Assembly (NCBI RefSeq): GCF_019740355.2
Contig: NZ_CP091819.1
Coordinates: forward strand, 1,798,001-1,862,000
Direction: 5' to 3'
Length of the DNA: 64,000 nt
From: Paracrocinitomix mangrovi
Lineage (GTDB): Bacteria; Bacteroidota; Bacteroidia; Flavobacteriales_D; Crocinitomicaceae
Of this stretch, positions 38,143-47,284 are shown in pieces. The stretch's first letter is position 1. Each line of letters opens with the position of its first letter. Made by a program: the position numbers and the translations under genes. Under the pieces are notes generated by a model. It saw nothing but the letters and a program-made list of their open reading frames with translations. It did not search any database and was not told the origin of the DNA.

Positions 38143-39612
38143 CTATTCTTTAGAGATTTGGATAGTTTGTTGTGCCTTTTCTGATCGACAATTAAGAAAG
38201 TAAAAACCTGACCGTAAATTGGACAAATCCAATTCAAGCATTGATTGATAAACCGAGTTATTTTGAACTAATTTCCCACTCAAATCATATAAAAAATAAT
38301 GTTCAATTGTTTGATCAGATTGTATGGTAACAATTCCATTGGTTGGATTTGGATAGGCTATCAAATTCACATTTTCTTGTTGAGCTATTCCGGCATCATC
38401 ATCAACTACAGCTACAAAAGTCAAGGTATCTCCTGCTGCTAACAGATTATTGTACTCTTGCGCTTTAATTTCATATACACCAGGAGTGATGAACTTAAAA
38501 TCAACTTCTGAACCGTTGTTTTGCAACTCCAATACATTGGTTGTATCAAAATACCATAGATATTGAGAGTTTACTTGACTACTTACTTCAAAACTGCCGC
38601 TTCCATTCAACCCAAAATACATTGTATCAGGACTTAATTTGGTTGTATTAGGTTTTATTAATTCATAAATAAAATCCTTTGTGTAAGGCAAAAGCGTATC
38701 ACCCCAAAAAGCATTAGGAGCAGGATTCCATGTTCCATTATCTGATCCGTCCATCATGTGAATGTCCATATCATTGATATAGTATTGGTATTCAACACCT
38801 ACAAAATCGCATTGATTTTTAAGAGGCAAGGCTCCATATGTTTGAGGTAAAGTAGACAATCCAAAAGGATGGCCCGTATTAAAAGGCACAGTAGGATCAG
38901 CTGTTCCATGCATCATCATCACAGGAATATCTCCTGTCTCTACAATAGTAGTATCAATCACACCTCCCCAGAAATCAAGAATAGCTTTTACTTTTGAAGT
39001 GTGCGGAAAATTATTCCCAGCACAATCTAAGCAGCCTAAATCGTTTACTGTTCCTCCACCATAAGTACTGGCTGGTCTTTCAGATTCTTTATCCAGATAT
39101 GCCACATGTAAGGATATAAATCCTCCTGCTGACATACCTCCAAAGAAGATATTATTGGTGTCTACACCGTAGATATCTGCATATTCCTTAAAGTATCTAA
39201 CTGCTGCCTTTCCATCTTGAATAGCTCTATAAACAGCTCTTTCAGCACTTTCGGCATCCAAGGGATCAAACCCTTTTCTATATCCAATAGATGCTGTTAC
39301 AAAACCTTTGCGTGTGAAGGTATCACAAATGGCCACCATATCATCCACTCCTTTGTCTCCATTAATAAACCCACCTGCATGTGCAAAAATAATCAAAGGT
39401 CTTTGTGAATTAGAATCACCAACAGGCTGATAAATATCCATGTCTAAATCAACATTCCAGTAAGGCCAAACCCACTGGGGAGCCGTGCCATATTGTACGT
39501 CAATAGAAGCTTGAGTTGAAAAAATACTATTTTGGTATCTTTCAGGAGTCAATACTTGCCCAAAGGACAAGACTTGACACAACATCATTGTGATCAAAAG
39601 GGAGTAGCGCAT
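38143..39612 (-). CDS. Secreted esterase/lipase-like alpha/beta hydrolase with T9SS type A domain
   Basis: A signal peptide (MRYSLLITMMLCQVLSFGQ) precedes an alpha/beta hydrolase of the HSL/BD-FAE type: oxyanion motif HAGGF at 78-82 (in place of HGGG), the nucleophile elbow GGMSAGG with Ser161, and a likely acid and His in MMHGTADPTVPF near 230 and the loop DMDIHMMDG. Beyond residue 310 comes an Ig-like spacer, then LIAYPNPTNGIVTIQSD to FYFLNCRSE as the T9SS type A sorting domain. It should be a surface or secreted hydrolase. It is separated by 90 bp from the paaZ promoter. Confidence 0.8.
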   Translation of the reverse strand: MRYSLLITMMLCQVLSFGQVLTPERYQNSIFSTQASIDVQYGTAPQWVWPYWNVDLDMDIYQPVGDSNSQRPLIIFAHAGGFINGDKGVDDMVAICDTFTRKGFVTASIGYRKGFDPLDAESAERAVYRAIQDGKAAVRYFKEYADIYGVDTNNIFFGGMSAGGFISLHVAYLDKESERPASTYGGGTVNDLGCLDCAGNNFPHTSKVKAILDFWGGVIDTTIVETGDIPVMMMHGTADPTVPFNTGHPFGLSTLPQTYGALPLKNQCDFVGVEYQYYINDMDIHMMDGSDNGTWNPAPNAFWGDTLLPYTKDFIYELIKPNTTKLSPDTMYFGLNGSGSFEVSSQVNSQYLWYFDTTNVLELQNNGSEVDFKFITPGVYEIKAQEYNNLLAAGDTLTFVAVVDDDAGIAQQENVNLIAYPNPTNGIVTIQSDQTIEHYFLYDLSGKLVQNNSVYQSMLELDLSNLRSGFYFLNCRSEKAQQTIQISKE

Positions 39613-39732
39613 GCATAAAAGTTAGCAAGATTTAGTTAACCTACAATTAAACTCACACTACTTTTTAAACTAAAAAAGGCTAATCAATTAAAAGACAGAA
39701 AAATAAAAACAGGAGAAAAATCCTATAATTCT

Positions 39733-40707
39733 TTATTGAATAATTGAATTGATCACATTGGTCAAAACATTCTTAACTTCCTTACCCTCTGCTCTGATTT
39801 GTTGCGGAACTATACTTGCCGGAGAAAATCCGGGATTTGTATTCACCTCTAAAAGAAAAACATCTCCTTCAGGAGTAATGATATAATCAATTCTAGAAAT
39901 TCCTCTCAATCCTAGTTTTCTGTAGATACGTTTAGAAGTATCATGAACTTTCTTTGCCCAATCATCAGGGATTTGTGCAGGTGTAATTTCCTGGGATTTA
40001 CCTTCGTATTTTGCATCATAATCAAAGTACTCACCTTCAGGAATTAGCTCAGTAATTGGAAGTGGAACAATATCTTTTCCGTTGTAATAAACACCACAAG
40101 TGACTTCTCTACCACCAATAAATGACTCTATTACAACTTCTTCACCTTCACTAAAAGCCTTTGCAATAGCATCTGGCATTTCCATCAAGGTTTTTACTTT
40201 AGAAACGCCATAACTTGAACCGCCATCATTCGGTTTTACAAAACATGGAAAGCCTAGTTCATCAGCTATTTCTATAGGATTTGGTGTATCACCTTTTCTC
40301 AGCAAAATAGCTTTAGCGGTATTTATACCAAATCCACTTAAAAAACCATTACAAGCCCATTTATTAAATGTAAGTGCAGCAGCAAAACAATTAGAGTTTG
40401 CATAAGGCAATCCTATCATATCAAAGTATGCCTGCAGTTTACCATCCTCACCTGGTGTACCATGAATGATAATGTAAGCCAGATCAAATCCAACTACTTC
40501 ATCATCCATCATAAATGTAAATTTGTTCTTGTCAATTGGAAATACGCCACCTTGATAATGAACATGCCAACTTGACCTACTAATTTCCACTAAAAATGGC
40601 TGGAACAATTCTTTGTCAAGTTGCTCGAAAATAGTGCCGGCACTTTTTTGAGAAACATTTGCTTCTGATGAATAACCACCATATACTACCGCCACTTTTC
40701 TTTTCAT
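39733..40707 (-). CDS. ddl: D-alanine--D-alanine ligase
   Basis: An ATP-grasp ligase of 324 residues: N-terminal VAVVYGGYSSEANVSQKSA, then IIIHGTPGEDGKLQAYFDMIGLPY near 78, FVKPNDGGSSYGVSKV near 157, EVVIESFIGGREVTCGVY near 189, and the metal-binding LLEVNTNPGFSPASIVP near 287. The enzyme joins two D-alanines for peptidoglycan. The gene follows a LEA-2 type gene and an M20 peptidase gene on the same strand with gaps of 19 and 3 bp, so it is the third gene of an operon. Confidence 0.93.
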   Translation of the reverse strand: MKRKVAVVYGGYSSEANVSQKSAGTIFEQLDKELFQPFLVEISRSSWHVHYQGGVFPIDKNKFTFMMDDEVVGFDLAYIIIHGTPGEDGKLQAYFDMIGLPYANSNCFAAALTFNKWACNGFLSGFGINTAKAILLRKGDTPNPIEIADELGFPCFVKPNDGGSSYGVSKVKTLMEMPDAIAKAFSEGEEVVIESFIGGREVTCGVYYNGKDIVPLPITELIPEGEYFDYDAKYEGKSQEITPAQIPDDWAKKVHDTSKRIYRKLGLRGISRIDYIITPEGDVFLLEVNTNPGFSPASIVPQQIRAEGKEVKNVLTNVINSIIQ

Positions 40708-40726
40708 ATTCGGTTCAATTTAGATA

Positions 40727-41215
40727 TTAAAATAATGACATAAACTCATCATTGGACATTGGATAGGTAATATCAATCTTCCATTTCTTTTTGAAGAAAA
40801 ACACTCCGGCCTTGATTGTTCCTTTAATGTTAAATTCAATTCCATCTCCTGTAAGTAATCCCCAGATACTAGAAAAAGCTGATCTTACAAAGTCACTGGC
40901 ATCTCCAACCATTTTAAACTTATAACTTAACTCTGACTTACGCTTGATTTTCATTTTGTCTTCTACTCTAACCCAGCCAACTTTTTGTCCGGCAACATTG
41001 AGCAGCAAAGAAGATGGTTTAATCACTAAACCTATTTTATTTGGGTTTTTAATCACGATATCAAACCCAAGATGCATTCTTCCATTTACTCTTTCAACAG
41101 AAAAATTCTTCATTCCTGTCACTTCGGGTTCAGAAAATTCTACCGTTTCTGGTCCACTTTTAGCAAATGCCGATAAAGAAAGGAGAAGAAGAAGGTTAAG
41201 GATTAAATGTTTCAT
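40727..41215 (-). CDS. LEA type 2/WHy-domain-like exported protein
   Basis: A signal peptide (MKHLILNLLLLLSLSAFAKS) is followed by about 140 residues in the beta-sandwich pattern of LEA-2 proteins: GRMHLGFDIVIKNPNKIGLVIKPSSLLLNVAGQKVGWV near residues 45-82, with the strongly conserved NPN turn. The sheet continues with YKFKM and FNIKGTIKAGVFFFKKKWKI. The family is found in many bacteria without an established function, often suggested to concern stress or membrane binding. It lies between ddl and the dipeptidase gene in one operon. Confidence 0.7.
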   Translation of the reverse strand: MKHLILNLLLLLSLSAFAKSGPETVEFSEPEVTGMKNFSVERVNGRMHLGFDIVIKNPNKIGLVIKPSSLLLNVAGQKVGWVRVEDKMKIKRKSELSYKFKMVGDASDFVRSAFSSIWGLLTGDGIEFNIKGTIKAGVFFFKKKWKIDITYPMSNDEFMSLF

Positions 41216-41218
41216 CTT

Positions 41219-42601
41219 TTACTTTTTTAATTCGGCGTAATTTCTAAAAAATAATGGAATTGTTTCTATTCCTTTATAAAAATTAAACAAACCGTAATGT
41301 TCGTTTGGTGAGTGGATTGCATCAGAACCCAAACCAAATCCGAATAAAACTGTCTTAATTCCTAACACACGCTCAAACATTGCAACTATTGGAATTGATC
41401 CTCCAGAACGAAGAGGCACTGGTACTTTACCAAAAGTCTCTTCCATTGCATTACTTGCGGCTTTATATTCAATTGAATCTACAGGTGTAACAGCAGGTTC
41501 ACCACCATGATGAGGAGTTACTTTTACTTTAACACCTTCCGGAGCAATACTCTCAAAATGCTTTTGGAACAAATCAGAAATCTTTTCATAGTCTTGATTT
41601 GGAACCAAACGCATAGAAATTTTAGCATTTGCTTTTGAAGGAATTACAGTCTTAGCTCCTTCCCCGGTATATCCGCCCCACATTCCATTAACATCCAAGG
41701 TAGGTCTTACACTGGTTTGTTCCAAAATGGTATATCCTTCTTCTCCCATGGATGAAGTTAAGCCAATTTCTTTTAAATAATCTGCCTTTGAAAATGGCGC
41801 ATTTGCCATTAAATCTCTTTCTTCTTGTGATACTTCCTCAACATCATCATAAAAACCAGGAATAGTTATTCTTCCGTGTTCATCTTTTAAAGAGGCAATC
41901 ATTGATGAAAGAACATTTAAAGGATTAGGAACCGCTCCACCATATAAACCTGAATGTAAATCTCTATTAGGTCCTACTACCTCAACTTCAACATAGCTTA
42001 GTCCTCTTAATCCTGTAGTAATACTTGGTGTTTCATTTGATAAAATCCCGGTATCTGAAACTAAAATTACATCAGCACTGAATTTATCTGCATATTTTTT
42101 AATGATATCTTCCAAATTTTCAGATCCTACTTCTTCTTCTCCTTCAATTATAAACTTCACATTGCATGGAAGATTACCAGTTTTATTCATGGCTTCAAAT
42201 GCCTTTACCTGCATGTACATTTGCCCTTTGTCATCACATGCACCTCTAGCAAAAATAGCTCCTTCAGGATGAACATCTGTTTTCTTAATAACCGGTTCAA
42301 AAGGACCAGAATCCCACAATTCAACTGGATCAGGTGGCTGAACATCATAATGACCATAAACCAAAACTGTTGGTAAACTAGGATCAATAATTTTATCACC
42401 ATACACTAATGGATGACCACCAGTTGGAATAATTTCAATGTTTTCTGCTCCGGCTTCTTCCATTCTTTTACTAAGCTCTTGAGCCATTTTAAGTACATCA
42501 TCCTTATAATTTGAATCAGCACTAATGGAAGGTATTTTTAGTAAATCGATTAACTCCTGTAAAAAGCGTTCTTTATTTTCTTCAATGTATGTATTAAGCA
42601 T
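41219..42601 (-). CDS. M20 family dipeptidase
   Basis: The 460-residue protein has all M20 metal-site regions: VYGHYDVQPPD with His84 and Asp86, GACDDKGQ with Asp123 as bridging ligand, EGEEEVGS near 153-160 with the catalytic Glu, DTG near 182 and the C-terminal GLGSDAIHSPNEH, which holds the final His. A dimerisation (lid) domain is inserted around residues 195-345. Proteins of this length and sequence style are CNDP-like dipeptidases of the cytosol. It is the first gene of the operon with the LEA-2 gene and ddl. Confidence 0.9.
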   Translation of the reverse strand: MLNTYIEENKERFLQELIDLLKIPSISADSNYKDDVLKMAQELSKRMEEAGAENIEIIPTGGHPLVYGDKIIDPSLPTVLVYGHYDVQPPDPVELWDSGPFEPVIKKTDVHPEGAIFARGACDDKGQMYMQVKAFEAMNKTGNLPCNVKFIIEGEEEVGSENLEDIIKKYADKFSADVILVSDTGILSNETPSITTGLRGLSYVEVEVVGPNRDLHSGLYGGAVPNPLNVLSSMIASLKDEHGRITIPGFYDDVEEVSQEERDLMANAPFSKADYLKEIGLTSSMGEEGYTILEQTSVRPTLDVNGMWGGYTGEGAKTVIPSKANAKISMRLVPNQDYEKISDLFQKHFESIAPEGVKVKVTPHHGGEPAVTPVDSIEYKAASNAMEETFGKVPVPLRSGGSIPIVAMFERVLGIKTVLFGFGLGSDAIHSPNEHYGLFNFYKGIETIPLFFRNYAELKK

Positions 42602-42679
42602 TCTGTGAATTTGATGAAAGTCAAAATTAACAATAGTTTAATTTTAATAAATCAGATTATCCACATAATTTAAATTTCA

Positions 42680-42687
42680 TATATTCG
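42680..42687 (+). promoter_or_regulatory. Candidate -7 element TATATTCG
   Basis: TATATTCG fits TAnnTTyG and lies 31 nt upstream of the start of the large metalloprotease gene. A DnaA-box-like TTATCCACA just upstream (42657-42665) is considered chance. Confidence 0.4.
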
Positions 42688-42718
42688 CTTAGTATATTTT
42701 ATTCATTAAACCCAAACT

Positions 42719-45700
42719 ATGAAAGCACTATTTTCAATAATTGCTGTTTGTGCTATTTTCTTTACATCAGCCCAAGATCAGCAAGCCAAAATCACTCAAG
42801 CTGATCTTGTTTCTCAATTAAAAATTAATCTTTCAATATCAAATTGCGAAACGATCTCCCTAAACGGATCAATTGAGTGCACTCAAATACAAAATGCGAT
42901 TTCATATGAGTTCTATTTGAACAACATGAATACTGGAAATGATATGACCATAGTGTCAAACTCAAACTCAATTTCCCTAAACGAATTTGCTAGTATAATA
43001 ACCTATGGATCTTCGTACTACACAAAAGTTAGAGCAACCTATCAACCAATAGAAGGTGAACCGATTACAACAGAATGGAGTGAAGAGTGTGAGTTTAGTT
43101 TGGAAGGAGCTCCAAAAGTTTTTTCACTTGAAAATGTAGAATGCGGACAAGAAATTACAACTGATTTCACAATCTCTTGTACCCCTTATTACATAGCCAC
43201 CTGTTACGAATTTCATGTAACAAATGTTACAACAGGACAAAATGCTTCAACTGGATGTATTACGCAAAACAATTTTGTTCTAGCTTCATTGGGAATCACA
43301 TTTAACACTGGTGATGTCATTTCTGTTTATGTTACTTATTTCAATGGAGACGAAGCATTATACTCTACTAGAGCTTGTGAATTTAGGATTGGGGAAAAAA
43401 TGAAATTATGTTATGTGGAACAAATTGACTATTTCGATCCAATAGTTCCATCAACTAAGGCATCATATAATGTGGGAAATTTCTTTCAATTGAATTATTT
43501 TGATAGTAATTTTAGCTCTCAGTACGCAACAGGAATATGGGAATCAAATAGCGCGGATGTAATTAACACCGCAATTGAAGTTTTAGAAGACATTGATAAT
43601 TTTTTATCAATTAATATAGTTGACCCCTCATGTGGAAATATTAACCAAAGACTTTCTGTAACTATTACTCCATTCACTCAGGGAATGGCACAAAGTGGAA
43701 ACTACTCAAATGCCCTGGGAATAGCTCAAATTCAAAATCAAAACATTGACCAGAACTATTTAGGTCAAAATTGCTCTTCTTTACCAATGGTTCATTGGGC
43801 TGTTAATCAATTTCCTTATGGCGATAATAGCTCTGTTCTGATTGGTTATGTCAGATTAAATCATGAAGTTGATAATTTCTTTATGGATTACCCGAATCCC
43901 ACTTCACCAAATGAATTTGATTTATATACAGTAATATTGCATGAAGTAATTCATTTACTTGGAATTAACGAATCTGATCCAATTTTTCAGGAGTTTTTAT
44001 TTGCTTCTGGTAATCAACAATTATATAACAGTGATTTGTTTAATTGTACTCAACATGCAGATTACATTAACTTGAGAGAATCTGGTTGTGATAATGTACA
44101 TTTTCAAGGTCAGTACACAAATGATGAAGTTTTTGCACCATCACCTTACAACGCAAGTTCATTATCGCATTTTGTAGATAATTGTGGATCAAACTACCTG
44201 GGAGAAAACGTAATGAATCCTTTTTTAGATATGGGAAATGATCAGCACAGGTTTTTACACCAACGTGAAGTAAATGCCCTTCAGGATATGGGGTACAATT
44301 TTCTAGGAAATTTTAATGGACAAGCCTATAATTTAAACAACAATTTCCCTGTTGTTGTCGGTAATAATGATGGATTATTAGCTCAATTTTTTAATGATGA
44401 AGGATTTAACTGTAACAGTTTAAATTATTCTCCAATTTCACAAGAATTTTGTTCATCAAATTGGCCATTGATTTTAAGTCCCTTAACGAATGATATTAAT
44501 GCGAATTACATTGATAATGCTGTATTAAAAACTGGACAAGGAAATGCAACTATCAATTTAATTAATAACTCAACTCAAATTGAATTTACACCGAACCAAC
44601 CAGGAGTGTACACTATTGGATACATACCTGCTAATAACACTAGAAAGGGTTTGCCTACTTATATCCAAATATTTGTACCCAGTTGTAACGATACCAACCT
44701 TCAATTATTGACTTGTCATAATTCAAATAATTGCAATCAAATTTGTTTTAATGATATTTATAGTCATACATTATTGAGAGGAAGCAACAAAACTACCCCT
44801 CAATTTTTTACTGGATCGGATAATCCAGTTGAAATAAAGTGTACTGGTAATCATCAATACGATCAAAATTCCCCATCAACATCCTGCTATTCTTCCGTGT
44901 TTTTCTGGGTTGATACTGACATTAATGAAGAGTATTCTCTGTCATTTGAAAGAATTTTTAATGAAACACCAGCCTCTAATGCTGAAATTGAAGTATATGC
45001 ATATTTGGTTAAATCTACCGACATGATGAACGGTCAAGTTAACCAATCAAGCAACCTATTCACCAATTTCCCGACAAATAATCAATTAGTTTACAAAGAG
45101 CACTTTGCAACCAATCAATATCCGAATGAAAAAATCTCTATTTGCTTTAATGCGAATGACGAATATGACATGTTGTTATTTTATTGTGAACAGGTAAATA
45201 ATTTTAGCGGATTTGGAATTGGCAAATTTTTATTTAAAAACCTCGAGTTTATGAAAAAGGAAACACCTTCTATAGCTCAATACTCCTTGAATTGTTTAAA
45301 TGAAGATTTAATTCTAGACGCTTCATACTGCAGCTCATCAAATAGTATTTATACTTGGGAAGATGACCTTGGAAATATTTTATCTAATTCTCAATTTTAT
45401 AATGGAGGTCCTATTTCAAGCCCCTTCGTTGGAGATTATACTTTTTATTATTCCCAACCTAATTTACCGATCACTGTAATTACACCTGCAAATAATAATA
45501 ACTGTAGTGGTAGTATCTCAACCCAGATTGAATTTGTAGAATGTTGTACGGATGGATCACTTCCGATTCATCACCCTCTAACGCCTGAAGCAGGTAATAG
45601 AACCTACGGTGAAGATGTAGATGCTGACAACGCTAACAACCTTTACTATACAGGAACTTTTAGTGAAGATGTAGGATTTGGCTGGAATCAACTTCAAACC

Positions 45701-47110
45701 TCAAACGACCCTCCAAATCATGATGGTTTTATAGCAAAATTCAGTGACAACTGTCAGGAATGGTTGGTTCAAAGAGAAAACGCAACAGATAATCAAATTA
45801 AAGTAGATGACAGCGGAAATATTTTTTGGGCTTCACGTGGTGATCTTTATGGGGAAAGTAGGTTTCAAAGAATAGATCCTTCAAATGGAAATCCTATGGC
45901 CTTAAATTGGACATTACAACCTGGATCATATATTTCAGATTTTACTTTAAATGAATTGAATCAAAAAGTAATAATTACTGGTTATGCTGTCGTTGGCGAA
46001 ACATTTATGGGCTGGCCTATTGATCCTGGAACATTTATAGTAATAGCAGATTACAATTCGTCATTCATCAGTGCTGAATCATGGAACTCTCCAAGTAATA
46101 AACGATCAAAAATTTCCTTCAAACCTTCTACCTCTACAATTGCTTTAGCATATCAACCCAATTCTAGCGAATGGTTAGTAATTCAAGATCAGCAGTCAAA
46201 TATTGGCAACCCTAACACGGAAACAACAATTGAAAGTTTTATTATTACTTCTGGTCAAGCGGAAATAACTTCATTGGAATATGATAGCAACACTAGTGGC
46301 TGGTTCACTCAATTTGTTTATGACGGCAGTGTTAGTAATTTAACTTATTACGGAACCCCCAAAGTTGCAATTTGTAAAACAGATTACTGGAATAACACTA
46401 CCCAAGAATTTACAGATGACTGGTCAGGCTATTTCAGCACTCTATATACACTAGCGAGTGATCGACCTAATATGCACATTGATGGCCAAAACATTTATCA
46501 TTCTTATAGTAGTAATTTGTTTGCTGCATATAATATTAAGTCATGGTCACATAGCACTAGTAATTTTAATGTTAATTGGTCCAACTCCTCAATTAGCAGT
46601 ACTGGAATGTATTACAACACTATGACAAAAGGAATTAAAAACACTCCGTTAGGTACTTTCTTGACAGGATATTTCAATTTAGATTTAAATGTAGCTAGTT
46701 CAGGCAATTGGATTTATGCTAATCAGCATATTACCGGAGGAGAGGTTGCTACTATGTATGGTATAAAGTATGACAACACGGGTCAAGTAACAGCTATGGT
46801 AGTTCCTGGTGATAATCAATGGGACAATTCCCAAAATAATGGAAACAAAATGGCTTCTAATCATGAAAATGAAGAGAAATTAAATACAAATGCTATCAAT
46901 CTATACCCTAACCCTGGGAAGGATGTATTCACAATTGAATGCATGGGATCATTTAATGCTTCTATTTTAAACACAAACGGACAGGAAGTGTTGAAAATCA
47001 ACGGAATTGACAAATCAACTTTCAATTTGAGTGATTTCGCTAGTGGGGTTTACATTGTAAAAGTCCAAATTGAAAATAGTATTGAAATAATCAAATTAGT
47101 TAAAGAGTAG
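42719..47110 (+). CDS. Large secreted zinc metalloprotease with T9SS type A domain
   Basis: A signal peptide (MKALFSIIAVCAIFFTSAQ) is followed by two fibronectin-like segments with paired Cys (residues ~35-225). A protease-like domain has ILHEVIHLLGINES near residue 407 (HExxH), a candidate third zinc ligand in SLSHFVD near 480, and a Met-turn-like VMNPFLDMG near 497 followed by ALQDMGYNF, as in metzincins. Then come Cys-rich beta domains (to ~950), a propeller-like region with GEDVDADNANNLYYTGTF, and the sorting domain AINLYPNPGKDVFTI at the end. At 1463 residues it is one of the largest cargo proteins here. Specificity is unknown. Confidence 0.8.
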   Translation: MKALFSIIAVCAIFFTSAQDQQAKITQADLVSQLKINLSISNCETISLNGSIECTQIQNAISYEFYLNNMNTGNDMTIVSNSNSISLNEFASIITYGSSYYTKVRATYQPIEGEPITTEWSEECEFSLEGAPKVFSLENVECGQEITTDFTISCTPYYIATCYEFHVTNVTTGQNASTGCITQNNFVLASLGITFNTGDVISVYVTYFNGDEALYSTRACEFRIGEKMKLCYVEQIDYFDPIVPSTKASYNVGNFFQLNYFDSNFSSQYATGIWESNSADVINTAIEVLEDIDNFLSINIVDPSCGNINQRLSVTITPFTQGMAQSGNYSNALGIAQIQNQNIDQNYLGQNCSSLPMVHWAVNQFPYGDNSSVLIGYVRLNHEVDNFFMDYPNPTSPNEFDLYTVILHEVIHLLGINESDPIFQEFLFASGNQQLYNSDLFNCTQHADYINLRESGCDNVHFQGQYTNDEVFAPSPYNASSLSHFVDNCGSNYLGENVMNPFLDMGNDQHRFLHQREVNALQDMGYNFLGNFNGQAYNLNNNFPVVVGNNDGLLAQFFNDEGFNCNSLNYSPISQEFCSSNWPLILSPLTNDINANYIDNAVLKTGQGNATINLINNSTQIEFTPNQPGVYTIGYIPANNTRKGLPTYIQIFVPSCNDTNLQLLTCHNSNNCNQICFNDIYSHTLLRGSNKTTPQFFTGSDNPVEIKCTGNHQYDQNSPSTSCYSSVFFWVDTDINEEYSLSFERIFNETPASNAEIEVYAYLVKSTDMMNGQVNQSSNLFTNFPTNNQLVYKEHFATNQYPNEKISICFNANDEYDMLLFYCEQVNNFSGFGIGKFLFKNLEFMKKETPSIAQYSLNCLNEDLILDASYCSSSNSIYTWEDDLGNILSNSQFYNGGPISSPFVGDYTFYYSQPNLPITVITPANNNNCSGSISTQIEFVECCTDGSLPIHHPLTPEAGNRTYGEDVDADNANNLYYTGTFSEDVGFGWNQLQTSNDPPNHDGFIAKFSDNCQEWLVQRENATDNQIKVDDSGNIFWASRGDLYGESRFQRIDPSNGNPMALNWTLQPGSYISDFTLNELNQKVIITGYAVVGETFMGWPIDPGTFIVIADYNSSFISAESWNSPSNKRSKISFKPSTSTIALAYQPNSSEWLVIQDQQSNIGNPNTETTIESFIITSGQAEITSLEYDSNTSGWFTQFVYDGSVSNLTYYGTPKVAICKTDYWNNTTQEFTDDWSGYFSTLYTLASDRPNMHIDGQNIYHSYSSNLFAAYNIKSWSHSTSNFNVNWSNSSISSTGMYYNTMTKGIKNTPLGTFLTGYFNLDLNVASSGNWIYANQHITGGEVATMYGIKYDNTGQVTAMVVPGDNQWDNSQNNGNKMASNHENEEKLNTNAINLYPNPGKDVFTIECMGSFNASILNTNGQEVLKINGIDKSTFNLSDFASGVYIVKVQIENSIEIIKLVKE

Positions 47111-47130
47111 AAATAATCAAATTATACTAA

Positions 47131-47160
47131 AAGCCGCTATGAACATAGCGGCTTTTTTTT
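47131..47160 (+). terminator. Intrinsic terminator after the metalloprotease gene
   Basis: AAGCCGCTAT-GAAC-ATAGCGGCTT is a perfect 10-bp stem with a T tract of eight. Confidence 0.92.
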
Positions 47161-47284
47161 ATCAATTTTAAGCTTTAATAAATTAATCAGTAAATTCGTT
47201 TGGTAAAAAAAACTACCCATACATGCAACCTTTTATTACTTCGCTTGGTCTTAGACACAGTGAAGTTAATTTACAAGTAGAAAG

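Noticed and set aside
42657-42665. TTATCCACA, a perfect DnaA-box sequence upstream of the metalloprotease gene
   Set aside because: A single box is expected about once or twice by chance in 64 kb on both strands. No cluster, no dnaA or other origin genes nearby.
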